Shown: positions 1-8,727, counted from the stretch's first letter. The stretch is DNA of 64,000 nucleotides from Pseudomonas sp. HOU2 (GCF_040729435.1 NZ_CP160398.1:3224001-3288000), one strand, 5' to 3'. The notes: a model not told the origin generated them from the letters alone. Made by a program: numbers and translations.

Positions 1-64
1 GAAAAAGCGGCCAGGCACCCGCAGAGGTGCGTCCAGCCATCCAGCCTTGATCCGTGAGAACGTT

Positions 65-547
65 ATGGAACCCGGAAACGCCCAACTGTCGATGACGGTA
101 TTGATGACACCCGACATGGCCAACTTCTCTGGCAATGTCCACGGCGGCACCCTGCTCAAATACCTCGACGAAGTGGCTTACGCCTGCGCGAGCCGCTATG
201 CCGGCCGCTACGTGGTGACGCTGTCGGTGGATCAGGTGATTTTCCGCGAGCCGATCCATGTCGGCGAACTGGTGACCTTCCTCGCCTCGGTCAACTACAC
301 CGGCAACACCTCGATGGAAGTCGGCATCAAAGTGGTGACCGAGAACATCCGCGAGCGTTCGGTGCGCCACACCAACAGCTGCTTCTTCACCATGGTCGCG
401 GTGGATGACCAGCGCAAACCGGCGGCCGTACCGCCGCTGCAACCGCAGAACAGCGAAGACAAGCGTCGTTACATGCAGGCGCAGCAGCGTCGGCAGATTC
501 GCCAGGAGCTGGAAAAGCGTTATCAGGAGATCAAGGGCGACGCCTGA
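65..547 (+). CDS. Acyl-CoA thioesterase, YciA-like hotdog protein
   Basis: Single hotdog-fold protein of 160 residues, predicted to hydrolyse acyl-CoA thioesters in the cytoplasm. The acyl-CoA thioesterase signature is visible as GNVHGG at residues 24-29 followed by an acidic residue (LDE) near 35. The C-terminal 30 residues are charged and helical (QAQQRRQIRQELEKR). The length fits the YciA/Acot family. A TTG lies six codons upstream in frame, but the ATG at 65 puts the start right before the conserved fold. It is the first gene of the window, and a REP pair separates it from convergent pdxY. The preferred acyl chain cannot be read from the sequence. Confidence 0.85.
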   Translation: MEPGNAQLSMTVLMTPDMANFSGNVHGGTLLKYLDEVAYACASRYAGRYVVTLSVDQVIFREPIHVGELVTFLASVNYTGNTSMEVGIKVVTENIRERSVRHTNSCFFTMVAVDDQRKPAAVPPLQPQNSEDKRRYMQAQQRRQIRQELEKRYQEIKGDA

Positions 548-556
548 GATCAAAAG

Positions 557-636
557 CAAAAGATCGCAGTCTGCGGCAGCTCCTACAGAGGACTAATGTT
601 CACCCTGTAGGAGCTGCCGCAGGCTGCGATCTTTTG
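557..636. repeat. REP inverted pair (GTAGGAGCTGCCGCAGGCTGCGATC family)
   Basis: Two inverted arms, 557-588 and 605-636, share the REP core TAGGAGCTGCCGCAG and end in an A/T run (CAAAAGATCG / CGATCTTTTG). The arms differ at one or two bases. It sits between the convergent thioesterase and pdxY genes, so it can also form a bidirectional terminator-like hairpin. The same family recurs at 43683-43771 and, degenerate, at 50286-50342. Confidence 0.9.
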
Positions 637-649
637 AACGATAACGCGA

Positions 650-1522
650 TTACAGACTGATCGCGGTCGCCTCGAATTTCACCCGCGGATGCGCAATCCG
701 GTCCTGCGCCCTGACCAGTTGCAGCTCATAGCTGGCACAAGCCTGGGTCTCCAGCAGCACTTCATGCACCGCCGCTGCGGTGAATTCGAACGCCGCCACC
801 AGACTGTCGCCCAACAGCACTCGCGCCAGGAACAGCCCGGACGTCAGGTCGCCCACGCCCACCGGCTGGCGCGGAAACGCCAGCAACGGACGGCGCAGGT
901 GCCAGCTTTCGTCAGCCGTCACCAACAACATCTCGAAACCATCCGCCGGTTTGCCCGGATAATCCAGGTGCTTGACCAGCACCGCTTTCGGCCCACGCGC
1001 CAGCAACGCCCGAGCCATCGCCAGGCAGTCGAACAGCGACTGCGGCTTGCGCCCGGAGAAGCTGTCCAGCTCCAGTTGGTTCGGGCACATGATGTCCGCC
1101 ACCGCAGCGGCCTCCTCCAAGAGGAAATCGCTGACTTCGGCCGGCACACTGCAGCCCTTCTCCGGATGACCCATCACCGGGTCGCACAGGTACAGCGCCT
1201 TCGGATTGACCGACTTGATGCGCTCGACACCCCGCAGAATCGCCCGGCCCTGTGCCGCGCTGCCCAGATAACCGGAGAGCACCGCGTCGCAATTGCCCAG
1301 CTCACCGATGGCGGCGATGCCTTCGACCAGTTCGGGGATCTGATGCGGCGCCAGCACCTCTCCGGCCCACTGCCCGTACTGGGTGTGGTTGGAAAACTGC
1401 ACGGTATTGAGCGGCCAGACATTCACCCCGACCCGCTGCATCGGAAACACAGCGGCGCTGTTGCCGGCGTGGCCGAAGACCACATGGGACTGAATGGCGA
1501 GCAGATGAGGCGTACGTTTCAT
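650..1522 (-). CDS. pdxY: Pyridoxal kinase PdxY
   Basis: ATP-dependent kinase of the ribokinase superfamily that phosphorylates pyridoxal to PLP in the vitamin B6 salvage pathway. The 290 residues include the N-terminal substrate-site motif GHAGNSAA (17-24), CDPVMG (113-118) and the anion hole GVGDLTSG (222-229), in which Asp225 is the expected catalytic base. The length and the start [14 protein letters not shown] match PdxY rather than PdxK. It is divergent from the DUF3301 gene across 117 bp that should hold both promoters. Confidence 0.93.
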   Translation of the reverse strand: MKRTPHLLAIQSHVVFGHAGNSAAVFPMQRVGVNVWPLNTVQFSNHTQYGQWAGEVLAPHQIPELVEGIAAIGELGNCDAVLSGYLGSAAQGRAILRGVERIKSVNPKALYLCDPVMGHPEKGCSVPAEVSDFLLEEAAAVADIMCPNQLELDSFSGRKPQSLFDCLAMARALLARGPKAVLVKHLDYPGKPADGFEMLLVTADESWHLRRPLLAFPRQPVGVGDLTSGLFLARVLLGDSLVAAFEFTAAAVHEVLLETQACASYELQLVRAQDRIAHPRVKFEATAISL

Positions 1523-1639
1523 TCGGGTTATTCCGTAAAACGATTGAAATTCAAGCCGCGCAGTATGCGACGAAACACAGCCTGTACGACAGACCGGCGA
1601 CGCAGTTAAGCTGCGCCTATCTTTTGGAGTTTCCTGTTG

Positions 1640-2053
1640 ATGCTGACCCTCGAAAACATCTTCGTGCTGATGCTGTTCGCCGTTGCCGGCGCCTGGCTAT
1701 GGCACAACCACGGCCTGCGCGAGCGGGCGCTGGAGCGGGTCAAGCAGCATTGCATCAATGTCGGCGTCGAGTTGCTGGACGGCAACGTCGCGTTGAAGAA
1801 AATCGGTTTGCTCAAGGATGCCAGCGGTCGGCGGCGTCTGGCCCGGGTCTACAATTTCGAGTTCACCGTGACCGGCGAAACCCGGCACAACGGCACCATC
1901 ACCCAGTTCGGCGCGCACAGTGCGCAAATCGAACTGGCGCCCTACCCGGCACCGTTCGACGACTCGCCGTCGGTGGTCGAAGTTACCCGTCCACGGGCCG
2001 AAGTGATCGAACTGAGCCAGTGGCGTCAGGAACACAACAAGTGGAAGCCTTGA
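1640..2053 (+). CDS. DUF3301 membrane-anchored protein
   Basis: A 137-residue protein with one hydrophobic N-terminal segment (about residues 6-22), followed by a basic soluble domain with [12 protein letters not shown] and a GxITxFG stretch. This is the DUF3301 pattern common in gamma-proteobacteria; its function is unknown. The orientation is probably anchored in the inner membrane with the domain facing the cytoplasm (basic residues follow the segment). ATG at 1640 is chosen over the overlapping TTG at 1637 because GGAG at 1626-1629 gives normal spacing. It is convergent with the COG0523 gene, with 1 bp between the two. Confidence 0.75.
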   Translation: MLTLENIFVLMLFAVAGAWLWHNHGLRERALERVKQHCINVGVELLDGNVALKKIGLLKDASGRRRLARVYNFEFTVTGETRHNGTITQFGAHSAQIELAPYPAPFDDSPSVVEVTRPRAEVIELSQWRQEHNKWKP

Positions 2054-2054
2054 G

Positions 2055-3026
2055 CTAACCCGTTTGCACCCGGCATTGCGTCAGGCCTGACTGCAAATCA
2101 TCGATACTTTGCGCATCGGCAAAGATCAGTTCGATGCGCGAATCCCGGCGCCACTCACTGGGCTGCCACTCCAGCTCGGCGTTATCCAGAGCATTTGCCG
2201 AAACCCAGCCCTGCTCGCTGTGGATGACCAGTTTCGCTCGCCGCCAGCCCAGCGCCTTCAACCACAAGCTCAGGCGTTGAGTATCGAATTTCTGCTCCGG
2301 GTGCCAGCGCCAGCCGATGCTCCAGCCACCCTCCTGCGCCTGACTCAGGCAGATCGGCAATGCCGGATCGCTCCATACCGCCGCAATCGCCCCCACACCC
2401 TGCGGTACGACGAGGTTATCCACACCCGCCACCGCTTGCGCAGCCGCGCCGGGCAACGCGTGCAAAGGCAGTTGCGCCTGCTGGGTCCAGATCAGTTTCA
2501 CTGACGGCAAACGCTGCACGATGGTCTGCCGCACAGCCTCGTCCAGACCTTCTGCCTTGTTCAGCAATAACAGACCAGCGCTGGCCAAGGCGTCCTGCTG
2601 AGCGGTCGGCAAGGCTTTCCCGGCGGCCAGCGCCTGGGCATCCAGCACTAACACACAGGGCTGCAGCGCCAGTACACCCAACCACGGCGCCTCGCCCAAC
2701 TGCTTGAGCAACTGCGCTGGATGGCCCAGCCCGGACGGCTCGATGAACAACCGATCCGGCCGCGCCTTGCGCAGCAAACGGCCAAGGCCGATCTGAAACG
2801 GCGCGCCGTTGACGCAACACAAACAGCCTCCGGCGACTTCGCCCAGTGCGATACCATCGGCGTCGCGGGTCAGTAACGCGGCATCGAGGCCGATCTGACC
2901 GAACTCGTTGATCAGCACTGCCCAGCGCTCGCCTGCCGGTCGCTGGGCCATGAGTTGGCGAATCAGGCTGGTCTTGCCGGCGCCCAGAGGGCCGGCGATG
3001 ACATGGGTAGGAATGTTCTGCAACAT
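2055..3026 (-). CDS. COG0523 (CobW/Zn chaperone family) GTPase
   Basis: G3E-family GTPase of 323 residues. Visible motifs are Walker A GPLGAGKT (12-19), the COG0523 metal motif CLCC (68-71), EPSGLGHP in the switch region, and LNKAE at the guanine-specificity position (an NKxD variant). The C-terminal half is the CobW_C type. Family members insert or deliver metals, often zinc, and the neighbouring zigA makes a zinc role likely. I chose the ATG at 3026, which places Walker A at the usual distance; an ATG at 3056 would add ten residues and overlap the divergent gene's start. Neither start has a strong Shine-Dalgarno. Confidence 0.85.
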   Translation of the reverse strand: MLQNIPTHVIAGPLGAGKTSLIRQLMAQRPAGERWAVLINEFGQIGLDAALLTRDADGIALGEVAGGCLCCVNGAPFQIGLGRLLRKARPDRLFIEPSGLGHPAQLLKQLGEAPWLGVLALQPCVLVLDAQALAAGKALPTAQQDALASAGLLLLNKAEGLDEAVRQTIVQRLPSVKLIWTQQAQLPLHALPGAAAQAVAGVDNLVVPQGVGAIAAVWSDPALPICLSQAQEGGWSIGWRWHPEQKFDTQRLSLWLKALGWRRAKLVIHSEQGWVSANALDNAELEWQPSEWRRDSRIELIFADAQSIDDLQSGLTQCRVQTG

Positions 3027-3054
3027 GGCTGGGCGTTTTCTGAAGGGGTTGGAC

Positions 3055-3411
3055 ATGCGTTGGATGGGATGGTCGTTGCTGTTGATGGTGCTGTCGAGCG
3101 AAGCATGGGCCCAGGCTTGCGTGGTGCACAGCCAGGGTGAGCGGCTCGACGTCAAGGTCTGCCAGCAGAACCGCAGCATTCCCGAGAAGCTGTTCAGCGA
3201 CGGCTTCTGCCAGCCGACGCTGGCCGGGCAGAAAGTCGAGGTGCAGTACGTCGATCAATGCCCGAGCGACGCGTTCGGCGTGTGCAGCAACGCGCAAGTC
3301 GCCAATATGCCCTATCGCCAGGATATCCACTATTACGGTGTCGCCTCCGACGCAGCGTATTTGCAGCCGTACTGCGAAGGCCAGAGCCAGGGCAAGTGGC
3401 TCAAGCCGTAA
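3055..3411 (+). CDS. Small secreted cysteine-rich protein
   Basis: A 118-residue protein with a clear Sec signal peptide (MRWMGWSLLLMVLSSEAWAQ, cleavage probably after AWA). The mature part holds six cysteines, which suggests three periplasmic disulfides. Homologues in Pseudomonas are sometimes labelled NADH:ubiquinone oxidoreductase, but no redox-cofactor motif is visible and I would not use that name. AAGGGG seven bases before the ATG supports the start. It is divergent from the COG0523 gene (28 bp between the chosen starts) and convergent with the DUF1826 gene. Function unknown; the company of zinc genes is only a hint. Confidence 0.75.
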   Translation: MRWMGWSLLLMVLSSEAWAQACVVHSQGERLDVKVCQQNRSIPEKLFSDGFCQPTLAGQKVEVQYVDQCPSDAFGVCSNAQVANMPYRQDIHYYGVASDAAYLQPYCEGQSQGKWLKP

Positions 3412-3414
3412 GCT

Positions 3415-4065
3415 TCAGCCTAGCCAGTCGAGGGTCAGCAGCACCCTTCGCTCACCCGGCGCCGGTTGCGGGGAGCGATGAATCAGCCCAAAACCTTCGT
3501 TGCCGTGCCACTTCTCGCCTTTCAATAGCGCCACATCACCGCACTTGAGTTGCTGGATTTGGCTCATGCCGTGCGGCTCGGCGTTGGCCTGGCCCAATTG
3601 CTCGCGATCCATCACCCCTTCCTTGAGCCATTGGCTGCCAATCCCGGCATAGGTGGTGATCAAGCGCACCGGCACATGATCGACATGGAAACGTGGACAC
3701 ATGGCTTTATCCAATACCCGCAGGCGTAAGCCGATACGCCGTGCGCCCAGCAGACAGGCGAAGGCACTCACCAGCCATTGCAGGTCAGCGACGAAGCCTT
3801 CGTAGCCTTGCAGATCACGGAACCCGGCGGCCAGTCCTTGCAGATCAGGATCGGCGTCTTCATTCGGCAATTCGATGCACAGCGCTTCCGCCAAAGGCTC
3901 GTTGAGCGAGAGCAGCAACTCTGCGAAATCGGCGATGTGCAGCGGCAGTTGGCGCTGCCAGACCGCGAGATTGACGTCGTCTTCGAGGATTCGCGTCAGC
4001 GTTTCGGGCGTCGGCTCCTGATGCTGATTACGGGTACGATTCTGCTGCAATTTGAGCGCGAGCAT
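3415..4065 (-). CDS. DUF1826 domain protein, companion of ZigA
   Basis: A 216-residue protein of the DUF1826 family, repeatedly found beside zinc-regulated COG0523 GTPases. Potential metal ligands cluster in the centre (CPRFHVDHVPVR) and near the C-terminus (GEKWHGNEGFGLIHRSP), which resembles a small cupin or oxygenase metal site, though no reaction is known. Its ATG overlaps the zigA stop by one base, so the two are translated from one message, and the Zur box ahead of zigA should control both. Biochemical function is not inferable. Confidence 0.8.
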   Translation of the reverse strand: MLALKLQQNRTRNQHQEPTPETLTRILEDDVNLAVWQRQLPLHIADFAELLLSLNEPLAEALCIELPNEDADPDLQGLAAGFRDLQGYEGFVADLQWLVSAFACLLGARRIGLRLRVLDKAMCPRFHVDHVPVRLITTYAGIGSQWLKEGVMDREQLGQANAEPHGMSQIQQLKCGDVALLKGEKWHGNEGFGLIHRSPQPAPGERRVLLTLDWLG

Positions 4066-5270
4066 CAGGCGGCCTCATCGTGCCAAGGGCCGAACGGGTC
4101 AGGCAGCATGCGCCAACCTTCTACGCCAACAGCTATCTCTTCGTCCGTGAGCAGGCAGGCCTCAAGTTCCGACCTGAGCTTTACGAAATTCATGTTCTGG
4201 CCTATGAAAACCAGCTCCTGACGGCAATCTCCGACATTGCGCGTCCAGTTTTCCATGATCGCTGCGGTACTTTCCTGATCCTGCGGCCATTGGCTTTTCG
4301 GTACGAAACGCCACCAGCGCCCGGCAAAACCATGACGCATCAGACCGCCGGCCTGCGACCAACTGCCTGCGTCGGTGGGTTTGCTGGCGAGCCAGAAATA
4401 GCCCTTGGAGCGCAGCAGTTTGCCGTTGGTCCACGGACGATCAATGAAGTTGAAGAAGCGCTGCGGATGAAACGGGCGACGCGCGCGGTAGGCCATCGAA
4501 GCGATACCGTATTCCGTAGTTTCCGGCACGTGTTCACCGCGCAATTCCTGTAACCAGCCTGGGGCCTGAGCGGCCTTCTCGAAATCGAAACGCCCGGTGT
4601 TGAGAATCTTCTCCAGCGGCACCTCGCCCATCACCATCGGGATGATCTCCGCCTGGGCGTTGAGGCGCTTGAGGATGGCCATCAGCTCTTCGCGCTCCTG
4701 ACGACTGATGAGGTCGATCTTGCTGATCAGCAGTACGTCGGCGAACTCGATTTGTTCGATCAGCAGATCGGTGATCGAGCGTTCATCTTCATCGCCCAGT
4801 GTCTCGCCGCGGGACGCGAGGCTCTCGGCAGCCTGATAATCGAGGAGGAAATTCACGCCGTCGACTACCGTGACCAGGGTGTCGAGCCGCGCGACGTCAG
4901 CAAGGCTCTGGCCCTGCTCATCGCGGAAGGTAAACGTTTCGGCTACCGGCAGTGGTTCGGAAATGCCAGTGGATTCGATGAGCAGGTAATCGAATCGTCC
5001 TTCGCGAGCAAGTTTGCCGACTTCTTCGAGCAGGTCCTCGCGTAACGTACAGCAGATACAACCGTTGCTCATCTCAACCAGTTTTTCTTCCGCACGATTC
5101 AGGCTGACATCGCGCTGGACTTCGCTGCCATCAATATTGATCTCGCTCACATCGTTAACGATGACCGCAACACGCAAGCCTTCTCTATTACGTAGTACGT
5201 AATTCAAAAGCGTACTTTTTCCGGCGCCGAGAAATCCCGATAAAACGGTCACGGGAAGCGGAGATGACAT
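4065..5270 (-). CDS. zigA: Zinc metallochaperone GTPase ZigA
   Basis: COG0523 GTPase of 401 residues: Walker [10 protein letters not shown] (12-20), metal motif CICC (71-74), ESTG (99-102), and SKID in place of NKxD. This matches the ZigA subfamily, which is induced by zinc starvation and thought to deliver zinc to client enzymes. The C-terminal CobW_C domain contains the typical RPFHPQRFF segment. GAGGAT seven bases upstream supports ATG 5270. It leads a two-gene unit with the DUF1826 gene and is divergent from a small secreted protein gene, with a Zur palindrome at 5410-5424 between them. Confidence 0.92.
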   Translation of the reverse strand: MSSPLPVTVLSGFLGAGKSTLLNYVLRNREGLRVAVIVNDVSEINIDGSEVQRDVSLNRAEEKLVEMSNGCICCTLREDLLEEVGKLAREGRFDYLLIESTGISEPLPVAETFTFRDEQGQSLADVARLDTLVTVVDGVNFLLDYQAAESLASRGETLGDEDERSITDLLIEQIEFADVLLISKIDLISRQEREELMAILKRLNAQAEIIPMVMGEVPLEKILNTGRFDFEKAAQAPGWLQELRGEHVPETTEYGIASMAYRARRPFHPQRFFNFIDRPWTNGKLLRSKGYFWLASKPTDAGSWSQAGGLMRHGFAGRWWRFVPKSQWPQDQESTAAIMENWTRNVGDCRQELVFIGQNMNFVKLRSELEACLLTDEEIAVGVEGWRMLPDPFGPWHDEAA

Positions 5271-5409
5271 TGGATAATCCTCATCATGTGGTGGCCGATG
5301 TGCGTTTTGGCCTGTCTTGGCGTAGCGCAGCGCGTTCTATAGCTTCAAAACAGCGATATGACAGAAGCAGACGCTTGAAATCGACGAGCTCAGGCCTAAT
5401 TCAATTTAA

Positions 5410-5424
5410 TGTTATAGTATAACA
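5410..5424. promoter_or_regulatory. Zur box in the zigA / secreted-protein divergent promoter
   Basis: A perfect 15-bp palindrome, TGTTATA-G-TATAACA, in an AT-rich stretch. The core GTTATAxTATAAC is the gamma-proteobacterial Zur operator consensus. It lies 139 bp before zigA and 80 bp before the 125-residue protein, so one operator can serve both directions. Related boxes occur at 7121 and, weaker, at 21949. Confidence 0.88.
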
Positions 5425-5504
5425 ATATAAATAAGCCAGACCCGCTCTTGCCGAAACTGATAAAGCGCTGAAAGCTGCACGCAATCTGCCCATCGGGAAC
5501 CGCG

Positions 5505-5882
5505 ATGAAAACTGCTTTGAAATGCTCGCTACTGAGTCTCGCGCTGCTGTCCGGGGCCAACGCATGGGGGCAAATTCCCGCGCTCGCCCACTGCACACGC
5601 AGCGCCAATCTGCTGGCCTGCATCGATGCGCAGGGCAATGCCTACAGCGTGAACACGGTGGGCACCACGATTTATCTGCGAGGATTTGAAAAGGAAGGCA
5701 AACGCTACTGGGCGCAGACCAACAGTCGCTTCGGACAACTGACGTTCTTCACCGGGATCGCCTCTGACGGCGAAGCCTGGGTCGGCTACACCCGTCGCGT
5801 CGGCTGGACGACGATCAATCGCTTTTCCAGCTCTGGCGGCAGTAGCGCCAAATTCACCTGCAGCCGAATCACCGGCTGCTAA
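5505..5882 (+). CDS. Small secreted protein, probably Zur-controlled
   Basis: A 125-residue protein with a signal peptide (MKTALKCSLLSLALLSGANAWG) and four cysteines in the mature chain (CTRS, ACID, FTCS and the terminal GC), fitting two disulfides. The C-terminal half is rich in Gly, Ser and aromatics. Some databases call relatives glutamine synthetase; nothing here supports that. It occupies the position next to zigA where P. aeruginosa carries dksA2. The Zur palindrome 80 bp upstream implies expression under zinc limitation. Its last bases overlap the convergent amidase gene by 4 bp. Confidence 0.75.
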   Translation: MKTALKCSLLSLALLSGANAWGQIPALAHCTRSANLLACIDAQGNAYSVNTVGTTIYLRGFEKEGKRYWAQTNSRFGQLTFFTGIASDGEAWVGYTRRVGWTTINRFSSSGGSSAKFTCSRITGC

Positions 5883-7081
5883 ACCTGCGCTTTTTGCTGC
5901 TCCTGCTGCCAAGCGATGTAGCTATCTGCTGGCGGATTCTTCTGGAAGTAACGCTGCAATCCTTCAAACAGACCATCAGCCACAGCTCGCTGATGTCGTG
6001 GCGTGACTAGGCGCTGGCGGTCACGGGCGTTGGAAATGAAGCCGGTTTCCACCAGAATCGATGGCACATCCGGCGACTTCAAGACGGCAAATCCTGCCTG
6101 TTCCACGCGCTTCTGATGCAGCGTGGTAATACCCGCCAGACTGCTGAGAACGGTGCTGCCGAGTTGCAGGCTCGCGGCGATGGTGGCGCTCATCGACATG
6201 TCGAGGATCACGCCCGCGAGCATCGGATCCTTGTCTTTGAGATTGAGCAGGCTGGTCGCACCAAGCAGGTCCGCGCCGTTCTCCCGTTGCGCCATGAAGC
6301 GTGCAGTCGCTGACGTCGCCCCACCTTCGGACAGGCAATATACCGACGCTCCCGACGCCGTCAGACGCGGTGCCGCATCGGCGTGTACCGAGATAAACAT
6401 GTCGGCCTTGTGCTGACGTGCGATGTCCACACGCTTGCGAAGCGGCACGAAGAAGTCGTCATTGCGCACCAGTTTGACGTCGAAGCCTTTCTCCTTTTTC
6501 AGGCGTTTGGCGAGCAACTGGGCGATGGCAAGAACCACATCTTTTTCCCGCTCACCCTTGGCGCCAACCGCGCCTGGGTCTTTCCCGCCGTGCCCGGGAT
6601 CAACGACAACGATGATGTCGCGCTTGGGGTGAGCCTGATTCGAGGGTGTTTCACGTGGAACCATTGCCGGACTTGATGCCTGTTTGGCGTTTACCAGATC
6701 AAGCACCAAACGGTGTCCTTGGCCATCTTGAGGCGCCAAAAGGAAGCTGTTCAATAGCACCGGATGGTTCAGATCGAGAACGATCCGTGTATTCCCCTGA
6801 CCAAAATGCCCTGAGCGAATGGCGCGAATCGCGGTATCGGCCAGCGCTAATCGACCGAAATCGCCACTCAAACTCGCCCCGGGAAGGTCGATGATCAAGC
6901 GTTCTGGAGAGCTCAGCGAAAAGGTTTTGTAGCGCACCGGACCGCTAAGATCGAAGACCAATCTCAGCTTGTCATCCGAACGCCATAGGCGCGCATTGCG
7001 AATTTGCGCAGCCGAAACGGTGAAGGGAAAAGCCAAGGCCGTGCTGGCCAGAAGTAGACTGAGCAGATGACGTCTGTGCAT
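5879..7081 (-). CDS. N-acetylmuramoyl-L-alanine amidase (AMIN + Amidase_3), zinc-island paralogue
   Basis: A 400-residue periplasmic amidase that cleaves the bond between MurNAc and the stem peptide. The export signal starts HRRHLLSLLLAS, which resembles a Tat motif, as in E. coli AmiA/AmiC. The AMIN domain covers about 26-135 and the catalytic Amidase_3 domain about 155-380. Zinc ligands and catalytic residues are visible: DPGHGG (H164), the E of GEREKD (about 179), SVHAD (H233) and VETGF (E345). The start is divergent from folE2, and a good minus-strand promoter (TTGATT, 16 bp, TATAAC) overlaps the Zur box at 7121. It is most likely the zinc-starvation paralogue of the housekeeping amidase. 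A parS-like site lies inside. Confidence 0.9.
   Translation of the reverse strand: MHRRHLLSLLLASTALAFPFTVSAAQIRNARLWRSDDKLRLVFDLSGPVRYKTFSLSSPERLIIDLPGASLSGDFGRLALADTAIRAIRSGHFGQGNTRIVLDLNHPVLLNSFLLAPQDGQGHRLVLDLVNAKQASSPAMVPRETPSNQAHPKRDIIVVVDPGHGGKDPGAVGAKGEREKDVVLAIAQLLAKRLKKEKGFDVKLVRNDDFFVPLRKRVDIARQHKADMFISVHADAAPRLTASGASVYCLSEGGATSATARFMAQRENGADLLGATSLLNLKDKDPMLAGVILDMSMSATIAASLQLGSTVLSSLAGITTLHQKRVEQAGFAVLKSPDVPSILVETGFISNARDRQRLVTPRHQRAVADGLFEGLQRYFQKNPPADSYIAWQQEQQKAQV
6647..6662. other. parS-like site 1 (in amidase gene)
   Basis: TGTTTCACGTGGAACC matches the ParB site TGTTNCACGTGNAACA except for the last base. The two half-sites differ by one base (TTTCAC / GTGGAA), so it is not a perfect palindrome. 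It lies within the amidase coding sequence. The ParB that would read it is at 59120-59992. Confidence 0.75.
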
Positions 7082-7120
7082 GTGAAAGCCTGTTCATGAA
7101 AAAGGCATCGTGATTTGAAT

Positions 7121-7135
7121 TGTTATAATGTAACA
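7121..7135. promoter_or_regulatory. Zur box and promoter between amidase and folE2
   Basis: TGTTATA-A-TGTAACA is a 15-bp palindrome with one mismatch and the same GTTAxx-N-xxTAAC skeleton as the box at 5410. On the minus strand a -35 TTGATT (7144-7149) and a -10 TATAAC (7122-7127), 16 bp apart, place the -10 inside the box. On the plus strand it contains TATAAT at 7124-7129. Zur bound here would block both the amidase and the folE2 operon. Confidence 0.88.
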
Positions 7136-7165
7136 TCTAATTCAATCAACACGATGGTCCCGAAC

Positions 7166-8062
7166 ATGAATTCGCTGACACTTCCGGATATTGCGACTCA
7201 AGCCGCTCGCCAGGCATTACCGCTTGATTGGGTGGGAATGTGCGGCATTGCTCTGCCTGTTTTATTGCAAGGTCAACGTCTGGGCGCAAAAGCTGATGCA
7301 GGCGTGAGTCTCGATGATGGCGAGGCGCGCGGTATTCACATGTCGCGGCTGTATCTCGCACTGGCGACACTTGAGCGGCAGGACCTATCTCCCTCCCTGT
7401 TACGCCAGGTTCTCGAGGATTTTCTGGCCAGCCATGATGGTTTATCCAACGGCGCCTACCTGAAAATCCACTGCGAAGTGCTGCTGAAAAGGCCTGCGTT
7501 AGTCAGCCCTCTAGCCGGCTGGAAGAGCTACCCAGTGAGCATTTCTGCGAGCCTGAAAAACAAAGTGTTCCACGTGGAACTGAAAATTGAGGTGCCCTAC
7601 TCCTCAACTTGCCCGTGCTCAGCAGCTTTGGCGCGGCAGTTGATTCAGCAGCAATTCATCGATGACTTCGCCAACAAGCCACTGCACCATGCCGAAGTTT
7701 TGACCTGGCTTGGATCAAGCCAAGGCATTGTCGCCACCCCGCACAGCCAACGCAGCACCGCGCATCTGCACATGCATCTCGACGAGTTCATCGACGAGCT
7801 TCCCCTGAGTGTGATCATCAATGACGCCGAAGCGGCGCTCGGCACCGCCGTGCAAACCGCCGTGAAACGTGCCGACGAGCAAGCCTTCGCGTTAGCCAAT
7901 GGGCAGAACCTGATGTTCTGCGAAGACGCCGCGCGACGACTCAACCTGGCCCTGCGTCGCTCCCCCGGGGTGAGTGGATTCCACCTGCGAGTGATCCACG
8001 CCGAAAGCCTGCACGCCCACGACGCGGTCGCCGAAAGCCACTGGCATCGAGAACTCGAATGA
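7166..8062 (+). CDS. folE2: GTP cyclohydrolase FolE2 (type IB)
   Basis: Converts GTP to dihydroneopterin triphosphate, the first step of folate synthesis. FolE2 works with other divalent metals when the zinc enzyme FolE fails, which is why it is placed under Zur. The family hallmark STCPCSAALAR is present, with the active-site cysteine at residue 149 when counted from ATG 7166. An in-frame ATG at 7154 would add four residues; 7166 is preferred because homologues begin MNxLTLPDIA, although no strong ribosome site precedes either. It is first of six tightly spaced plus-strand genes. It carries a near-perfect parS at 7566. Confidence 0.92.
   Translation: MNSLTLPDIATQAARQALPLDWVGMCGIALPVLLQGQRLGAKADAGVSLDDGEARGIHMSRLYLALATLERQDLSPSLLRQVLEDFLASHDGLSNGAYLKIHCEVLLKRPALVSPLAGWKSYPVSISASLKNKVFHVELKIEVPYSSTCPCSAALARQLIQQQFIDDFANKPLHHAEVLTWLGSSQGIVATPHSQRSTAHLHMHLDEFIDELPLSVIINDAEAALGTAVQTAVKRADEQAFALANGQNLMFCEDAARRLNLALRRSPGVSGFHLRVIHAESLHAHDAVAESHWHRELE
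7566..7581. other. parS site 2 (in folE2)
   Basis: TGTTCCACGTGGAACT contains the perfect 14-bp palindrome GTTCCACGTGGAAC, the core of Pseudomonas parS; only the outermost base deviates from TGTTCCACGTGGAACA. It is read as KVFHVEL in folE2, so the site is accommodated in coding sequence. Confidence 0.85.
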
Positions 8063-8727
8063 TCCGTTGCCACACCCTGAGTTGGGGCGCACCCGGCCAA
8101 CCACTGACTTCGCCACTGACCCTATCGCTGGAACACGGCAGCCTCGGCGCCATCATCGGCGCCAACGGCTGCGGTAAGAGCAGCCTGTTGAAAGTCATCG
8201 CCGGATTGCAGGAGCCGTTATCGGGAAAGGTCGCACTGGGTGTTTCACGTCAGGGCGGTTTGGCGTTCCTGCCGCAACAGCAACACCTCGACCGACAGTT
8301 CCCCATCAGCCTCGAAGAGCTGGTGGCCGCGGGTTTCTGGGGCCGTCGACTGTCGACGCAACTGCGCACGCAACGACTCGTCAACGCACTGGAAAATTGG
8401 CACCTTAGCGGTCTGGAACAGCGTCCGCTGATGGCCCTCTCCGGTGGCGAGTTGCAACGCGCCCTGCTCGCCCGCTTGAGTCTGACCGACGCCCCATTGC
8501 TGCTCCTTGACGAACCCCACGCCGCACTCGATGAACTGGGCCAACAATTGCTCTGGCAACACATCCACGCCTGGCACTCCGAAGGACGGACACTGCTGGT
8601 GGTCTGCCATGACCTCGCCGCTGTCCGCCAACACATCCCGCAGACCCTGCTGATCAAAAACCGCGAATGCGTGTTCGGACCCAGTACCGAACTGATCCAG
8701 CAAACACCCGATATGCAGGTGGCCTGA
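8059..8727 (+). CDS. Metal ABC transporter ATP-binding protein (ZnuC-like)
   Basis: ATPase of a metal-type ABC importer, 222 residues. Walker A GANGCGKSS (34-42), Q-loop PQQQHLDRQFP, signature LSGGELQRALLARL, Walker B LLLLDEP and switch His VVCHD are all intact. The ATG overlaps the folE2 stop by 4 bp, and the next gene starts in its own stop codon, so translation is coupled. Together with the permease and the TroA-type binding protein that follow, it forms a complete importer. Location in a Zur-controlled operon points to zinc; manganese cannot be excluded from sequence alone. Confidence 0.9.
   Translation: MIRCHTLSWGAPGQPLTSPLTLSLEHGSLGAIIGANGCGKSSLLKVIAGLQEPLSGKVALGVSRQGGLAFLPQQQHLDRQFPISLEELVAAGFWGRRLSTQLRTQRLVNALENWHLSGLEQRPLMALSGGELQRALLARLSLTDAPLLLLDEPHAALDELGQQLLWQHIHAWHSEGRTLLVVCHDLAAVRQHIPQTLLIKNRECVFGPSTELIQQTPDMQVA

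Noticed and set aside
3055..3411. NADH:ubiquinone oxidoreductase label for the small secreted protein
   Set aside because: A signal peptide and six Cys but no flavin, quinone or NADH motif; the common database label is probably an error.
8239..8254. parS-like TGTTTCACGTCAGGGC
   Set aside because: Only the left half-site matches; the right half is unrelated.
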